From contig NZ_CP019606.1 in NCBI RefSeq assembly GCF_001997345.1, positions 682,001 through 746,000 on the forward strand: a DNA stretch of 64,000 bases, given 5' to 3'. The DNA is from Tessaracoccus aquimaris (GTDB lineage Bacteria; Actinomycetota; Actinomycetes; Propionibacteriales; Propionibacteriaceae). The position numbers and the translations under genes are program-made. Under the pieces are notes generated by a model. The model was not told where the DNA came from and ran no database searches. It was given only the letters and a program-made list of their open reading frames with translations. This document shows, piece by piece, positions 62,632-64,000 of this stretch. How positions within the stretch are numbered: the first letter of the stretch is position 1; each line of letters opens with the position of its first letter.

Positions 62632-64000
62632 TCAGCGGATCCGGCGACTCACGGTCGACTCCCACGGCGTCATCGTCTCAGCCCTCGGCCCGCCGAGAAT
62701 GGGCTCCCAGTCGCCCGCGACCTTGGGTCGACGACGGGGGCCGGGGGAGGCGTTGCACTCGACGAGGAACGCCTCGCCGTCGGCCTCCCGGATGTAGGCC
62801 AGGTAGCCCTTGACGCCGGGTCGCAGCCACGTCAGGGTGCCGCGGGTGAGCGCGGGGTTGGCCCGCCGCAGCCCGATCAGCTTCTTGTGCCACGAGTACA
62901 CCGACGCGTCGTCGAGTACCTGCTCCGCCGCCGAGAACCCCAACGCGTCGTCGCTGCCCTCCAGCCACGGCGTGCCGCTCGTGAAGCCGCCCTCGGGTGA
63001 CCATCGCATCGGCACCCGGGCGTGGTCGCGCGAGCCTGCGATGATCTCGGCCCACGCGTCGTGCGGCCCCTTCCCGGCGGCGCGAAGTTCCTCGTACCTG
63101 TTGATCGACTCGACGTCGCGCAACTGGTCGAGCCGGGTGAAGTTCTGGTCGACCGCGGCGAGTTCCTGCCCCTGGAACAGGAAGGGGGTGCCGCGCATCG
63201 TCAACTGCACGGTGGCGAGCAGTCTCCCGACGGCGGTCCGCACGGCCGGGTCCGACTCGGCGCCGCCCGCGAGCTTGCTGAGCATCCGCGGGTTGTCGTG
63301 GTTGTCGAGGAACACCGCGATCCAGTCGCCCTCGCCGATGCCTTCCAGGTAGCGGCGGTAGTAGTCCTTGAGGTAGTCGGGGTCGAAGTCGTAGTCGTCC
63401 CACCTGGTGTGGCCGGGGGTGTCGAGCACGTCGAAGTTGAACACCAGGTCCAGTTCGCCGCGGTCGGAGCCGCTCAGCATCCTGCCCAGTTCGATGCCGA
63501 CGCCCGGGGTCTCGCCGACCATCACGCCGACCTCGTCCGGGGTCTGCGGGTCGCCGAGCGACCCGTCCGGCAGCCGCCTCCGCACCGTCGACGCAGGCGC
63601 AGCCCGCCTGGTGAACCCGTCGGCGCGGAGCCCCCGCAGGAACTCCCCGAGCCGGGGGCCGTAGAAGTAGTGTTCGACGCCGGTGAAGCCCATCAACTCG
63701 CCGACGAACGGGTTGCCGTCGGGCAGCCCCTCCGGCTTGGAGATGTAGTTGATGACGTCGAGCCGGAATCCGTCGATGCCGCGAGCCAGCCACCACTGCA
63801 CGATGTCGGCGACCTCGTCGCGGACCGCGGGCGTGTCCCAGCGCAGGTCGACCTGGCCGTCGGCGAACAGGTGCAGCGCCCAGCGCCGCGCCTCGGGGAT
63901 CCACCTCCACGCGGGCCCGGAGAAGAACGACGTCCAGTTGTTCGGCGGCCGCGCCGGGTCGCCCGGTTCGAGGAAGTAGTAGCTTCCGTACGGCCCGTCG
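62632..64000 (-). CDS. GH13 alpha-glucosidase (5' end beyond the window)
   Basis: 456 residues visible; the frame is open to the window edge. GH13 regions in order: GFRLDVINYISK (nucleophile Asp), a glutamate in region III (VGETPGV), and FLDNHDNPR (the final Asp). NNWTSFFSGPAW and the calcium-independent style fit the oligo-1,6-glucosidase / alpha-glucosidase branch. It hydrolyses alpha-linked glucose oligomers in the cytoplasm; its exact linkage preference cannot be told. The first 60-110 residues are missing. Confidence 0.9.
   Translation of the reverse strand, partial: DGPYGSYYFLEPGDPARPPNNWTSFFSGPAWRWIPEARRWALHLFADGQVDLRWDTPAVRDEVADIVQWWLARGIDGFRLDVINYISKPEGLPDGNPFVGELMGFTGVEHYFYGPRLGEFLRGLRADGFTRRAAPASTVRRRLPDGSLGDPQTPDEVGVMVGETPGVGIELGRMLSGSDRGELDLVFNFDVLDTPGHTRWDDYDFDPDYLKDYYRRYLEGIGEGDWIAVFLDNHDNPRMLSKLAGGAESDPAVRTAVGRLLATVQLTMRGTPFLFQGQELAAVDQNFTRLDQLRDVESINRYEELRAAGKGPHDAWAEIIAGSRDHARVPMRWSPEGGFTSGTPWLEGSDDALGFSAAEQVLDDASVYSWHKKLIGLRRANPALTRGTLTWLRPGVKGYLAYIREADGEAFLVECNASPGPRRRPKVAGDWEPILGGPRAETMTPWESTVSRRIR

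Overview
The window is a 64 kb stretch of high-GC actinobacterial chromosome. I read it as core chromosome of a member of the Propionibacteriales, possibly Propionibacteriaceae. The reasons are GC-rich third codon positions, the actinobacterial block pafB-pafC-tatA-tatC-helY, a DUF3046-recA-recX block that runs on into rny (RNase Y), miaB, miaA, dapF and hflX, an ilvBNC operon with peptide attenuation, and an actinobacterial SOS box. I see no insertion sequence, prophage, CRISPR array or integron. The family-level assignment is inference.

Layout. 1-10.4 kb: end of an FKBP isomerase, gluQ (frameshifted), the DNA-damage regulators pafBC, the Tat translocase, a lipid kinase, a membrane-anchored endonuclease/phosphatase-like protein, the HelY helicase, hisF and a HIT hydrolase. 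10.5-14.6 kb: a two-TM membrane protein, then ilvB-ilvN-ilvC behind a leader-peptide attenuator. 14.6-21.9 kb: a PTS regulon with a mannitol-type EIICBA, a zinc polyol(-phosphate) dehydrogenase, ptsI, a SugR-like DeoR repressor, fruK and ptsH. 21.9-35.7 kb: a sigma/anti-sigma pair, mgtE, leuB, cimA, an FAH-family enzyme, a CPBP protease, tRNA-Gln and tRNA-Glu, a siderophore-interacting protein, an IclR regulator divergent from leuCD, and a PARG-like gene coupled to an unknown gene. 35.7-44.2 kb: a prolyl oligopeptidase, a ClgR/PopR-like regulator facing a second ClpP pair, small membrane proteins, plsC, ddl, thiL and a lipoprotein. 44.4-64 kb: ftsK, rimO, pgsA, cinA, clgR, a DeoR regulator, DUF3046, recA, recX, rny, an aldose epimerase, miaB, a small MT0933-like protein, miaA, dapF, hflX, a DinG-type helicase and the 3' part of a GH13 glucosidase.

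How it fits together. ilvBNC, leuB, leuCD and cimA supply much of branched-chain amino-acid synthesis; citramalate synthase lets LeuCD and LeuB also make 2-oxobutyrate for isoleucine. The PTS genes look like one regulon because mtlA, fruK and probably ptsI share an AT-rich motif. PafBC at one end of the window and a PafBC-type promoter plus LexA box at recA near the other outline a DNA-damage circuit. Two ClgR-like regulators with alanine C-termini sit beside or near Clp functions.

Most notable observations: a ClpP paralogue whose catalytic serine is alanine, encoded with an intact partner and a regulator ending in LAA; a PARG-like enzyme translationally coupled to an unrecognised 350-residue protein; a TANNNT hexamer 6-7 nt before about eighteen start codons (leaderless transcription); three separate single-base frameshifts, each repaired by adding one C/G to a homopolymer, which look like sequencing errors; and a 34-bp-stem palindrome downstream of the tRNAs.
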